Source: Dermacentor variabilis
Lineage: Eukaryota; Arthropoda; Arachnida; Ixodida; Ixodidae
Direction of reading: 5' to 3'
NCBI RefSeq assembly: GCF_050947875.1
Contig: NC_134571.1
Location: forward strand, 223,954,024 to 224,018,023
Length of the DNA stretch: 64,000 nt
The position numbers and the translations under genes are program-made. Below, piece after piece: positions 1-8,837 of this stretch (within the stretch, counting starts at the first letter, position 1; each line of letters opens with the position of its first letter). The notes below the pieces were generated by a model, which was not told where the DNA came from, did not search any database, and saw only the letters and a program-made list of their open reading frames with translations.

Positions 1-715
1 CAGGGAGACAGTGGATGGACGTCATTCGAAGGTAGAGAGGCAATGAGTAAGGTAAAATATGAACAGAGACTTCCAGCACGGGAGGAAAAAAGGTGGGCAG
101 AAAAAGTGTACAAATATCTATACATGAAAAGTTTGAACACAAAGTGGATTCACAGAACGAGGAAGCTGAGGATCAGATAGCTACTGCCGAGAGAGGGGGC
201 ACAACGTGGTTCTAGTGTGGGAAAGGAGGTGAAGGAGACTGAAAGAAAACTGTAGGAAGCAAGAATGCTCGGAAAGCCAGTGCTATCTATGCATAGGTCA
301 CAAAAACAGGAGATTAAGAGAGAGCTCTTATTTGATAACTCGCGGGGCAGCTCACTATTATTCGAAGCTAGGACGGGGTTTTGAGAACAAAAACATACAG
401 GGCTATATTTGAAGACGTGGACCTTTTGGGCACCGCATGCGGAGCCGAAATGGAGACCACAGAGCAAATAGTGCTGAGATGCATAGATTTTCGCCTGACT
501 CTGGCAGAGGGAACAGTGGCAGATATGGAAGCGGCATTTGGGTTTCCAGGGGAACGAGGGCGAATAGACGAGAAAAGAGTGGCAGTAACGAAGGGGAGGC
601 TAGACGATTGGTGGAGGAACTCAAGGGAAAGATAATACCATGAATTGGGGAGATAATGTTTTCTATACATTTTTAGATAGTTATATTGGGGGGAGGAGGG
701 GAGTGAAAACTAGTT
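1..715 (+). mobile_element. 3' end of a LINE (unassigned clade)
   Basis: This is the 3' part of a non-LTR retrotransposon, cut off by the window start. The best open piece is 381-635, 84 codons. It contains a C-terminal cysteine motif of the kind found after the RT domain of many LINEs (CGAEMETTEQIVLRC, a C-x-ET-x-C pattern), then a short basic tail ending in WWRNSRER. The upstream part (1-380) is in similar coding style but has stops, so the copy is decayed. A 3' UTR of about 80 bp follows and ends at the TAA repeat. The clade is not resolved from this little sequence. R1/I-like or another C-terminal zinc-motif LINE is possible. Confidence 0.55.
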
Positions 716-736
716 TAATAATAATAATAATAATAA
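716..736. repeat. (TAA)n microsatellite between two LINE 3' ends
   Basis: This is a run of TAA units, read as TTA on the minus strand. It sits directly between the plus-strand LINE to the left and the minus-strand CR1-like LINE to the right, so it could be the simple-repeat tail of either. An AATAAA signal on the minus strand lies just inside the CR1-like element. Confidence 0.8.
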
Positions 737-1175
737 CCTTTATTTCTTTCCATCAACGTGATGGGGGAGGTAAGGGAAAAAAAGCTGTAACAGACGGCTT
801 GACTAGTTCCCGCCCCCCCAAAAAAATAAAACATATTCCATAAAGGCAGACAGTTCAGCTATCGACAGCAAAAAAACATTTTTTGATTGTACAAAAATAA
901 TACGTATAACTACAAGCATCCTTGTGGCGTATAAATATGCACATTCCCAAAACATGTGAACACGTAACTGTAGTAATGATATTGTGTTTACAGGACACTG
1001 CTGGAAGACATATGTAAACAGCATACACACAACAACGGCTTATTAACATCTGCATAATGGTATATCACGAACATTCGTCATTACATTTCACAAAGAAAAA
1101 AAGGAGTTCAGGAAGCACGTCAGAAGACAAAAAGAAATTTGATATGCATACAAATTATACATACGAGAACAATGT

Positions 1176-2909
1176 TCAGGGAAATACAACTGAGGCAGAA
1201 AAGAATAATTTTAATTGCTGTTTTGATGTATGTTCTATTTGTATAGCGTGTCTGTGACAAAAATTTAATAATTCTGGCAGTTTTCTTTTCATCATTTGCT
1301 GTCCATAGGTAGTTCTACACGTCTCAACGTTCCAAAGTTCCCTACTACGTGTATCGTATAAAGGAGCTTTCTTTGACAGAGAAGTTAAAGCTGAGAAAAA
1401 GTTTATGTTTTCTTTCACATCCTTTTTATATGTTAAACACAGACGGTATGGATACATTTGAGTAATTTTCATAATTTCCAGCTTTTCAAACAAAGGCAGA
1501 GACGGATGATCCCGAGGAACACCGAGAACATGTCGCAACATTCTTTTTTGCATTGTAAAAATTTTACGTAAATTTGTAACAGCCGTAGTTCCCCAAACTA
1601 AATGTGCATAATTAATATGAGAGTGAAATAATGTATTGTAAAGAATAACCTTGACCTGCACAGGCAGTATCTCTTTATTAATGTACGTAGCTCCTACGAC
1701 ACTTGAAATCTTAGAAACAACATGTTCCACGTGGTCTTCCCACGTTAAGTTCTCGTTGAACACAACGCCAAGAGTTTTGAATGCGCGGAGTATTTCTATT
1801 TTTGAATCGCCCAACAAAAGATCTGTATTTATAAAAACGCTCTTATTCCTTGGACGGAAAAGTATGGCTTTCGTCTTGGCCGTGTTTATTTTTAATCCAT
1901 TAGCACTTGACCACTCAGTCAAACGCGATAAAGAGCTATTTGCTTCAGAAATTAAGTCATGCGGACATGCAGCTGAGAAAAGCATAGTTGTGTCATCGGC
2001 ATAAATGATATGTTTAACGTTCGGATTAATACATATAATGTCATTCAAATAGATATTAAATAAAAGTGGTCCAAGGATACTTCCCTGAGGTACTCCTGAT
2101 GTTATTGTTTTTTTATCGGAAGAGAAACCATTGAGGTAGACATACTGTTGTCGATTTTCTAAATAAGATGCTAAAAGTGCTAGTGCATTACCACGGATTC
2201 CATATGTATCTAACTTTTTGAGTAAGATTGAATGTGTAAGAAAATCGAACGCTATTGTGAAGTCTACAAAAATACCCAAGGCTACTTTTTTTTTTTCAAA
2301 GGCGTTTAAAATAAATTCTTTCTGCTCCAGCAAAGCCTGTTCCGTCGACCTGTGTTTACGGAAGCCAAATTGTGACTGGGAAAGTATACCATATTTATCG
2401 CAGAAATTCATTATTTTGGCGTAAATTACTTTTTCCAACCCTTTAGAAAAAATAGGGAGTATGGACACGGGTCTGTAGTTTCCGATGTCAGTCTTATCGC
2501 CTTTTTTATAGAGCACTGTAACCCTGGCAACCTGCAATCGTTTTGGAAACACTCCCTGTAAAAAACACAGATTAAATATGTGCGTTCGGCACGGTGAAAT
2601 TAGTTCTATTACATGTTTGACAGGTGCAACTTTTATACTGTCTGCGTCGCTGCTATTACTGTTATTTAGTCCTCGGAACGCCGAAATAACATCAGGCTCT
2701 GTTACAGGACTAAAAGAAAGGGATTTCTGGTTTTTAGTTCTAATATAATCGAGTGCTCCTTCAGTCGGACGTTCTACTTCAATATCAACAAAGTATTTGT
2801 TAAATTCATCCGCTAAACGAGCGCCTGTGATCTCTTCATTGTTACGCTCAATCTTTGTAACAAAGCTAAAGTTTTTGTGGCGATTTAGAACTGTATTTAG
2901 TTTTTCCCA
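1176..2909 (-). pseudogene. CR1-like ORF2, reverse transcriptase part (after the frameshift)
   Basis: This frame is open from about 2909 to the stop at 1176, roughly 577 codons. RT blocks in order: VTVLYKKGDKTDIGNYRPVS, FGFRKHRSTEQAL, a fingers/palm segment with FVDFTIAFD (block A, carrying the first catalytic Asp), SGVPQGSILGPLLFNIYLND, the catalytic YADD (codons at 1992-2003), then LKINTAKTKAI and a C-terminal domain with HINYAHLVWG and MLRHVLGVPRD. All catalytic residues are present. The first ATG in this frame (2552) is internal, so the protein would normally come from the joined ORF2. There is no other break. Confidence 0.82.
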
Positions 2910-4036
2910 TATTTCGTTTGTCTTTCCTGCAGAACTCTGAAAGAAATTGCAAATGTAGTCATTCTGGCACCTCTAATCTCCTTCGTTAATTTATTGCGGA
3001 ATACTTTAAACGTCTTTAGTATATCTGGGTCGCGTGTAGCCATGAATTTTGCATACAATTTATCTCTAATGTCAATCTGTCTGAGAAGTTCTTTCGTTAT
3101 CCATGGCTTACGTATCTTCTTTGGCTTCGAAAAGACTTTTTTGGGAAAACATTTATTGCAGACATCTAAAAACAGACTCAGAAAGATATTAAATGCACTT
3201 TCAGCATCTGTCTCGTTCAGGACAATACGCCAATCTACACCAGAAATTTGTAATTTGAAAATTTCCATATTCGTTGACGAAAAGTCTTGAAAGTATTGCT
3301 GTGTGGGTTTCGTTTTACGCATATGCTTATCTAAACACATGTATATAGCGAAGTGATCACTTATATGTGTGTACATAATTCCAGCCTTCATATTAGATGC
3401 ATGCAAGTTGGTTATAAACATATCAAGCAACGAAGAAGATGTGGGAGTAATTCTGGTAGGCTTATTAATTACATTCATACATCCATAGGCTTTAATTAAT
3501 TGCTCAAATTCCCGTTTTGCGGGCAGATCTCCAAGCATATTAATGTTAAAATCTCCGCCGATGATTACAGATAGCTTATTTTCATTTGCAAAAGTAAACA
3601 AAGAATCTAGAAATACCAAGAAGTTTTGCACATTTCCGCTCGGAGGTCGGTATATTACGCTTAATAGTTTTTTGTCGACAGTCAAACATAACATTTCATA
3701 GTCCTCATGCACGCAAGAAAAATTCGGCACTTGGTCACAGGCAAGATGGTTCTTCACCATCATTGCCACACCTCCTCCACGAGAGGTAGTTCGGTTCACC
3801 AAATAGGTGTTGTAGAAGGGTAAGCATAATGCGTTAGCTTCTTCTGTGTACCAGGTCTCCGTAAGCATAATGATGTCAAAAGCAAAATCAAGCTTGCTGA
3901 ACAAAATTTTGAAATGAGCGGATTTTTTCTTAGCTGACTGGGCATTGAGGTGAAACAGCTTAAGTGAACTGGCATAGTCCAGACCACAAACATCTTTAAA
4001 TTCGGATGGTGTAATGTAATCTTTGCATGAAGCCAT
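2897..4036 (-). pseudogene. CR1-like ORF2, endonuclease part (before the frameshift)
   Basis: This is the 5' half of ORF2, 379 codons from an ATG 32 bp after the ORF1 stop. Near the N terminus it has LFHLNAQSAKKK, then MLTETWY, GGVAMMVK, VIYRPPS, VIIGGDFNIN, and SSSLLDMFITN and ISDHFAIY. These are the ordered motifs of the exonuclease/endonuclease/phosphatase fold used by LINEs to nick target DNA (N, E, Y, DxN and SDH residues all present). The frame stops at 2897 (YGKN then stop), while the next frame carries on at 2909 as WEKLN with no sequence missing. This marks a single small indel just upstream of the junction, and it separates the endonuclease from the RT. Confidence 0.82.
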
Positions 4037-4068
4037 AATAGGGAAAAGAAAAAAAAAGAAACTTAAGT

Positions 4069-4977
4069 CTATTTAATCTTGGCTAGGTCCTCCTTGCATT
4101 TTACATGATGTACTGTTGTTCCATCTTTCTGGCGGACGAACACTTTGTCGTTACGATGCCAGGCGTATTTGAAATCGTGCACTTTAGCCCATTGCCTGGT
4201 TACCCCGAGCAATACCCTGCTGTGTTTCGTCAAGTTTTCCTGAATGTAGTAGCTCATTTTTGACTGGTTGAGTTCTGTTTTTTTTCGTAAAAACTGAGCC
4301 TTCAAATCCTGTCTTGTAAAATGTGCTATGATACCTGGTATCTTATCTTTAGGTGCTGGAAGTCTGTGCAAAGCGACAATGTCGTATTTAGTTATTTCTG
4401 GAATGTGAAGCTCGGCTGCCACTTCATTGATTTTTGACAATAAGTCTTCGTTTTCACTGACGGGTATGCCATGGAACTCGAGATTTAGTTTTCTGCTTTG
4501 CCATTCAAGGTTGTTTAGATCTTGAGTTATCTGTCGTTTTTCAGTTGCGCGGTCTTGAAATTCAATTGATTCGACTCGTTTTTCTAGCTGCGATATTTCT
4601 TTGTCATGATTGCGCATGTGTACCAGAACTTTGTCATATTTGTCTGACATCACTTCCATTGCGTGCTCAATTTTTTCTACTGTGTCCTTTAATGTCATGA
4701 GGCTTTCTAGTTTTGCATGAATACCTTGAAGCACAATCGCTATGTCTGCATCTTGTTCTTTTTTTGTTTTGTTGCTTTGGCTACCTCTCGGCTTAGCTAT
4801 CTTACATGTTTGGCAAAGCCAACCCTTCCGCCATGCTTCGCTTTTTGATTTGTAAGTTGATTCAGCTACCCCTGAGCAGTTACCGAAATGGTACATGAAG
4901 GAACATTCTCCGCACACCAGCCCTTTTTCACAATTTTCCTTACAACCAGGACATGCATCGTCGTCTGAAAGTGGCAT
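4069..4977 (-). CDS. LINE ORF1 protein, PHD-type zinc finger and RRM-like core
   Basis: An intact frame of 302 codons. I place the start at the ATG at 4977 (MPLSDDDACPGC) rather than the first ATG at 5055, because the 26 extra residues are a hydrophobic run that looks like translated 5' UTR. Order of parts: a Cys/His cluster (CPGC, CGEC, YHFGNC, CQTC) forming a PHD-like finger in the first 60 residues; a charged helical stretch rich in E, K and H likely to be a coiled coil; then a domain with KLNLEFHGIP and a later HFTRQDLKAQFL block that resembles the RRM-like and C-terminal parts of LINE ORF1p (transposase 22 type). Its role is RNA binding and RNP formation for retrotransposition. ORF2 starts 32 bp downstream of its stop. 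Confidence 0.8.
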   Translation of the reverse strand: MPLSDDDACPGCKENCEKGLVCGECSFMYHFGNCSGVAESTYKSKSEAWRKGWLCQTCKIAKPRGSQSNKTKKEQDADIAIVLQGIHAKLESLMTLKDTVEKIEHAMEVMSDKYDKVLVHMRNHDKEISQLEKRVESIEFQDRATEKRQITQDLNNLEWQSRKLNLEFHGIPVSENEDLLSKINEVAAELHIPEITKYDIVALHRLPAPKDKIPGIIAHFTRQDLKAQFLRKKTELNQSKMSYYIQENLTKHSRVLLGVTRQWAKVHDFKYAWHRNDKVFVRQKDGTTVHHVKCKEDLAKIK

Positions 4978-5100
4978 GTTTGCAAGGAAAACAAACCCAC
5001 ATAAAAAGAAAAGCAGGAATACTACACTGGCAGCAGCAGTGGCGACAAAAAACAAGAGGCAACTAAGTACAACCTACAGAAAACTGGATTCCAACTAACC

Positions 5101-5422
5101 TGCAATTTGCAGAACAGAGGTTTAGCGCTTGTCGACACGCCGCTACTGCTGCCAAGAATGGTAGGACATTGCCTCCGGTGCTCTTCTTATACTTGGTAGC
5201 GTCCAATGCTGGGCGTCGCTTCTGTCGGTGCTGGCTTAACACGTGTCCCGGTTGAACATGACGATAGTGCAGCAGATAGCAGGCTTTTCCCAGTCCGATG
5301 ATGCCGTCTTTGGAAATCGGCGGCTTGCTCTGGTGTTCCGTAGTGCTTCAACGATGCTCCGTAGATGCCTGCAATTTGCAGAACAGAGGTTTAGCGCTTG
5401 TCGACACGCCGCTACTGCTGCC
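5101..5422 (-). repeat. Duplicated block in the CR1-like 5' UTR
   Basis: A block of about 53 bp (beginning TGCAATTTGCAGAACAGAGG on the plus strand) occurs at 5101-5153 and again at 5369-5421, 268 bp apart and nearly identical. Both lie in the 5' UTR, and the outer copy marks the element's 5' end. This looks like a 5' monomer that has been partly duplicated. Confidence 0.75.
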
Positions 5423-5597
5423 AATTAATCAGCAGAAAACTAAAGTAATGTTTAACAGTCTCGGAAGAGAGGAGATATCAAGAAGATAAGGAGGAGATAT
5501 CAAGAAAGGACAAAAATAGCAGGGGAGCAAAAGGCTAGCTGGCACCAGCCGCCGCCCGTTACAAAGGGTGCAGCCACCATCATCCATCCATCCATCC
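5423..5597. other. Junction DNA: RTE scrap and CATC microsatellite
   Basis: 5423-5466 matches, on the plus strand, the RTE RT region just after the FADD block (it reads INQQKTKVMFNSLGRE, as in RTE copy A), so it is a 44-bp scrap of RTE. A 14-bp motif GGAGATATCAAGAA then occurs twice (5469-5505). About 5574-5599 is an imperfect (CATC)n repeat. No gene is seen. Confidence 0.6.
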
Positions 5598-5680
5598 ATC
5601 GATCCATATAAAAGCGCACCAACCATTACCACCACTCTGTGGGCTCGATGCCTGCGCATCAGATCAGGCCACTAGCCCAT
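5598..5680 (+). repeat. Left part of a satellite unit, separated by RTE copy A
   Basis: This carries ATATAAAAGCGCACC, the CCATTACCACCACTCTG block and a GCGCATCA-to-GGCCACTAG stretch, the same order as in the 304-bp satellite units at 8838-11367. It breaks off exactly where the unit resumes at 8838, so the RTE jumped into one unit of the array. Confidence 0.85.
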
Positions 5681-5712
5681 TCATCTTCTTCTTCTTCTTC
5701 TGCTTCTTCTAC

Positions 5713-5750
<38 letters not shown>

Positions 5751-5989
5751 AATCATCAGCCTGGTTACGCCCACTGCAGGGCAAAGGCCGCTCCCATACT
5801 TCTCCAACTACCCCGGTCATCTGCTATTTTGGGCCATGTTGTCCCTGCAAACTTCTTAATCTCATCCGCCCACCTAACTTTCTGTCACCCTCTGCTACGC
5901 TTCTCTTCTCTTGGAATCCATTCCGTAACTCTTAATGACCATCGGTTATCTTCCCTTCTCATTACGTGTCCTGCCCATGCCCCTCCCCG

Positions 5990-8483
5990 TCATTTCTTTT
6001 TCTTGATTTCAACTAAGATATCAATAACCCGCGTTTGTTCCCTCACCCAATCTGCCCTTTTCTTATCCCTTAACGTAACACCTATCATTCGTCTTTCCAT
6101 AGCTCGTTGTGTCGTCCTCAATTTAAGTAGAGCCCTTTTCGTAAGCCTCCAGGTTTCTGCCCCGTAGGTGAGTACTGGTAAGACACAGCTGTTATAAACT
6201 TTTCTCTTGAGGGATAATGGCAACCTGCTGTTCATGATCTGAGAATGCTTGCAAAACGCACCCCAGCCCATTCTTATTCTTCTGATTATTTCAGCCTTAT
6301 GATCCGGATTCGCAGTCACTACCTGTCCTAAGTAGATGTATTCCCTTACCACTTCCAGTGCTTCACTACTTATCGTAAACTGCTGTTCTCTTCCGAGACT
6401 GTTAAACATTACTTTAGTTTTCTGCTGATTAATTTTTAGACCCACCCTTCGGCTTTGCCTCTCCAGGTCAGTGAGCATGCATTGCAGTTGGCCCCTGAGT
6501 TACTAAGCAAGGCAACATCATCAGCGAATCGCAAGTTACTAAGGTATTCTTCATTAACTCTTATACCCAATTCTTCCCAATCCAGGTCTCTGAATACCTC
6601 CTGTAAACACGCTGTGAATAGCATTGGAGAGATCGTATCTCCCTGCCTGACGCCTTTCTTTATTGGGATTTTGTTGCTTTCTTTATGGAGGACTACGGTG
6701 GCTGTGGAGCCGCTATATATATATTTCAGTATCTTTACATACGGCTCGCCTACACCCTGATTCCGCAATGCTTCCATGACTGCTGAGGTTTCGGCTTACT
6801 GAAACGCTCTCTCGTAATCAGTCAAAGCTATATATAAAGGTTGGTTATATTCCGCACATTTTTCTATCACCTGATTGATAGTGCGAATATGGTCTATTGT
6901 TGAGTAGCCTTTACGGATTCCTGCCTGGTCTTTTGGTTGACGGAAATCTAAGCTGTTCCTGATTCTATTTGAATTTACCTTAGTAAATACTTTGTAGGCA
7001 ACGGACAGTAAGCTGATCGGTCTATAATTTTTCAAGTCTTTGGCGTCCCCTTTCTTATGGATTAGGATTATGTTAGCGTTTTTCCAAGATTCCGGTATGC
7101 TCGAAGTCATGAGGCATTGCGTATACAGGGTGGCGCAATGCCTCATCCTCCCCACCTACCTTCCCCCTTTGCATAGCTTCCAAGGCTTTCTTTACTTCTG
7201 CCAGCGTTACTTGTGGGATTTCGAACTCCTCTAGATAATGGAAGAGACTATTGTCTCTTCCATTATCTTCGTGGGTGCCACTGGTACTGTATAAATCTCT
7301 GTAGAACTCCTCTGCCACTTGAACTATCTCATCCATATTAGTAGTGATATTGCCGGCTTTCTCTCTTAGCGCATACATCTGATTCTTGCCACTTTCTAGT
7401 TTCTTCTTGACTGCTTTTAGGCATCCTCCGTTCCTGAGAGCACCGTTCCATTCTATCCATATTATACTTCGTTATATATGCTGTCTTACGCTTGTTTATT
7501 AACTTCGAAATTTCTGCCAGATCTATTCTAGATGTAGGGTTAGAGGCTTTCATTCATGGGCGTTTTCTGATCAGATCTTTCGTCTCCTGCGATAGCTTAC
7601 TGGCATCCTGTCTAACGGAGTTACCACCGACTTCTATTGCACACTCCTTGATGATGCCCACAAGATTGTCGCTCATTGCTTCAACACTAAGGTCCTCTTC
7701 CTCAGTTAAAGCCGAATACCTGTTCTGTAGCTTGATCTGGAATTCCTCTATTTTCCCTCTTAGCGCTAACTCATTGATCGGCTTCTTATGTACCAGTTTC
7801 TTCCGTTCCCTCCTCAAGCCGGCTAATCATGCTACGGACACGCAGAGTATAAGGTCTATTTCATTTCTAGTCTCGCCATTCGGGCTCCTCCACGTCCACT
7901 TTCGGCAATCCCGCTTGCGGAAGAAGGTATTCATCATCCGCATACTATTCTGTCCTGCAAACTTTACTCATAACTCTCGCCTGCTATTCCTAATGCCTAT
8001 GCCATATTCCCCACTGCCTTCTCTCCAGCCTGCTTCTTGCCTTCCTTGGCATTGAGGTCGCCCATCGGTATAGTGTATATTGTTTTGACATTAGCCATCG
8101 CCGATTCCACGTCTTCATAGAAGCTTCCGACTTCCTGGTCATCATGACTGGTTGTAGGGGCGTAGACCTGTACAACCTTCATTTTGTACCTCCTATTGAG
8201 TTTCACAACAAGACCTGCCACCCTCTCGTTAATGCTATAGAATTCCCTAAAAGTTACCAGCTATGTTCTTATTAATCAGGAATCCGACTCCTAGTTCTCG
8301 TCTCTCCGCTAAGTCCCGGTAGCACAGGACGTGCCCGCTTTTTAGCCCCGTATATGCTTCTTTTGACCTCCTAACTTCACTGAGCCCTAATATATCCCAT
8401 TTACTGCCCTCTAATTCCTCCAATAGCACTGCTAGACTCGCATCACTAGGTAACGTTCTAGCGTTAAACGTTGCCAGGTTCAT
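5990..8483 (-). pseudogene. RTE endonuclease-RT polyprotein, broken
   Basis: The frame opens at ATG 8483 (MNLATFNARTL, the usual start of this family's endonuclease). An in-frame extension to 8654 is also open and is similar in copy C. The endonuclease motifs ILGLSEVRR, GVGFLINK, VVQVYAPTTS and MGDLNAKEG are present. The protein stops at TGA 7556-7554 (KRP then stop), resumes at the adjacent ATG (MKASNPTSR), and shifts frame near 7443. RT motifs follow: HKKGDAKDLKNYRPIS, the 6796-7155 finger/palm block, KKGVRQGDTISPMLF, FADD at 6517-6528, then the RTE C terminus with AMERRMIGVTLRDKKRADW. A product from this copy would be in pieces. Confidence 0.82.
7554..7556 (-). other. In-frame TGA before ATG in RTE copy A
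   Basis: The minus-strand sequence is CGC CCA TGA ATG AAA. The stop and the next ATG are adjacent and in the same frame as the endonuclease. The same triplets occur at 32784-32782 (copy C) and 38633-38635 (copy D). Copies B and F read CGC CAR TGY ATG AAA (R-Q-C-M-K), with no stop. Confidence 0.9.
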
Positions 8484-8775
8484 ATTCCAATGGTAGCCTG
8501 ACCGGAGCCAGGGATTCTTAGCACCCTTTGCGGCGTCGCAGGTCTGACCGCCGCCGTGGTCAGTTGCTTCGCAGCTTCTCGGGACTGAGGGCCGGGGTTT
8601 AATTGTGGTGTTCATATAGGAGGTTGTGGCCAAGTACTGCACCAGGGTGGCCAATCCTGCTCTGGTGAGGCAGTGCTTTACCGGATCTGGTCACCGGTAT
8701 CAGGCCACACTCCAGGCCTGTTTATGCAATTTTATCAGCACGCGGATTTTTTCTTTCAATCCGGTTGAAAATTTC

Positions 8776-8837
8776 GTGGCGCCGGGATTCGAACCACGGA
8801 CCTCTTGCACGCGAGGCGGGTGTTCTGCCTCTACGCT
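8776..8837 (-). promoter_or_regulatory. tRNA-like head of RTE copy A (A and B boxes)
   Basis: On the minus strand, GCGTAGAGGCAGAA resembles a Pol III A box, and GGTTCGAATCC (8795-8785) is a perfect B box. Spacing between them is close to that in a tRNA. The middle resembles a tRNA anticodon arm with a shortened loop, so I cannot assign an isoacceptor. Related heads lie at 34076-34148 and 45970-46043. Confidence 0.75.

Larger units (their letters stand above)
737..5422 (-). mobile_element. CR1-like LINE, near full length, two ORFs
   Basis: A minus-strand non-LTR retrotransposon of about 4.7 kb. In transcript order it has a 5' UTR with an internal repeat (5422-4978), ORF1p with a PHD-like zinc finger (4977-4069), ORF2p with an apurinic-type endonuclease and then RT (4036-1176), a 3' UTR of about 440 bp and an AATAAA signal close to a (TTA)n tail. 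A PHD-type finger plus coiled coil in ORF1 and this ORF2 layout are characters of the CR1 branch. Only one frameshift is seen in ORF2, so the copy is fairly young. A Jockey-group relative is the main alternative. Its 5' end joins a short RTE-like scrap at 5423. Confidence 0.82.
5681..8837 (-). mobile_element. RTE-clade LINE, copy A (full length, decayed)
   Basis: A minus-strand RTE retrotransposon with all parts: tRNA-like head (8837-8776), 5' leader, endonuclease, RT, RTE-type C terminus, and a 3' microsatellite of CATCAT and TTC units (5683-5757) following the AGCCTGGTTACGCCCACTGCA 3' sequence shared by copies A-D. It lies inside the satellite. The flanks hint at a short duplication (ATTCAT at 5683 and GTTCAT at 8838), but this is weak. 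Compared with copy B it has a deletion of about 45 bp near 7135 and several frameshifts. It belongs to the subgroup with the shared TGA-ATG break (copies A, C, D). Confidence 0.85.

Noticed and set aside
4978..5055. Signal peptide on CR1-like ORF1p
   Set aside because: The hydrophobic extension upstream of MPLSDDD lies in the 5' UTR and a secreted ORF1p makes no sense for a LINE; the start at 4977 is preferred.
8776..8837. A functional tRNA gene
   Set aside because: The anticodon arm and acceptor stem cannot be closed, and related heads recur at RTE 5' ends, so this is a tRNA-derived part of the LINE.
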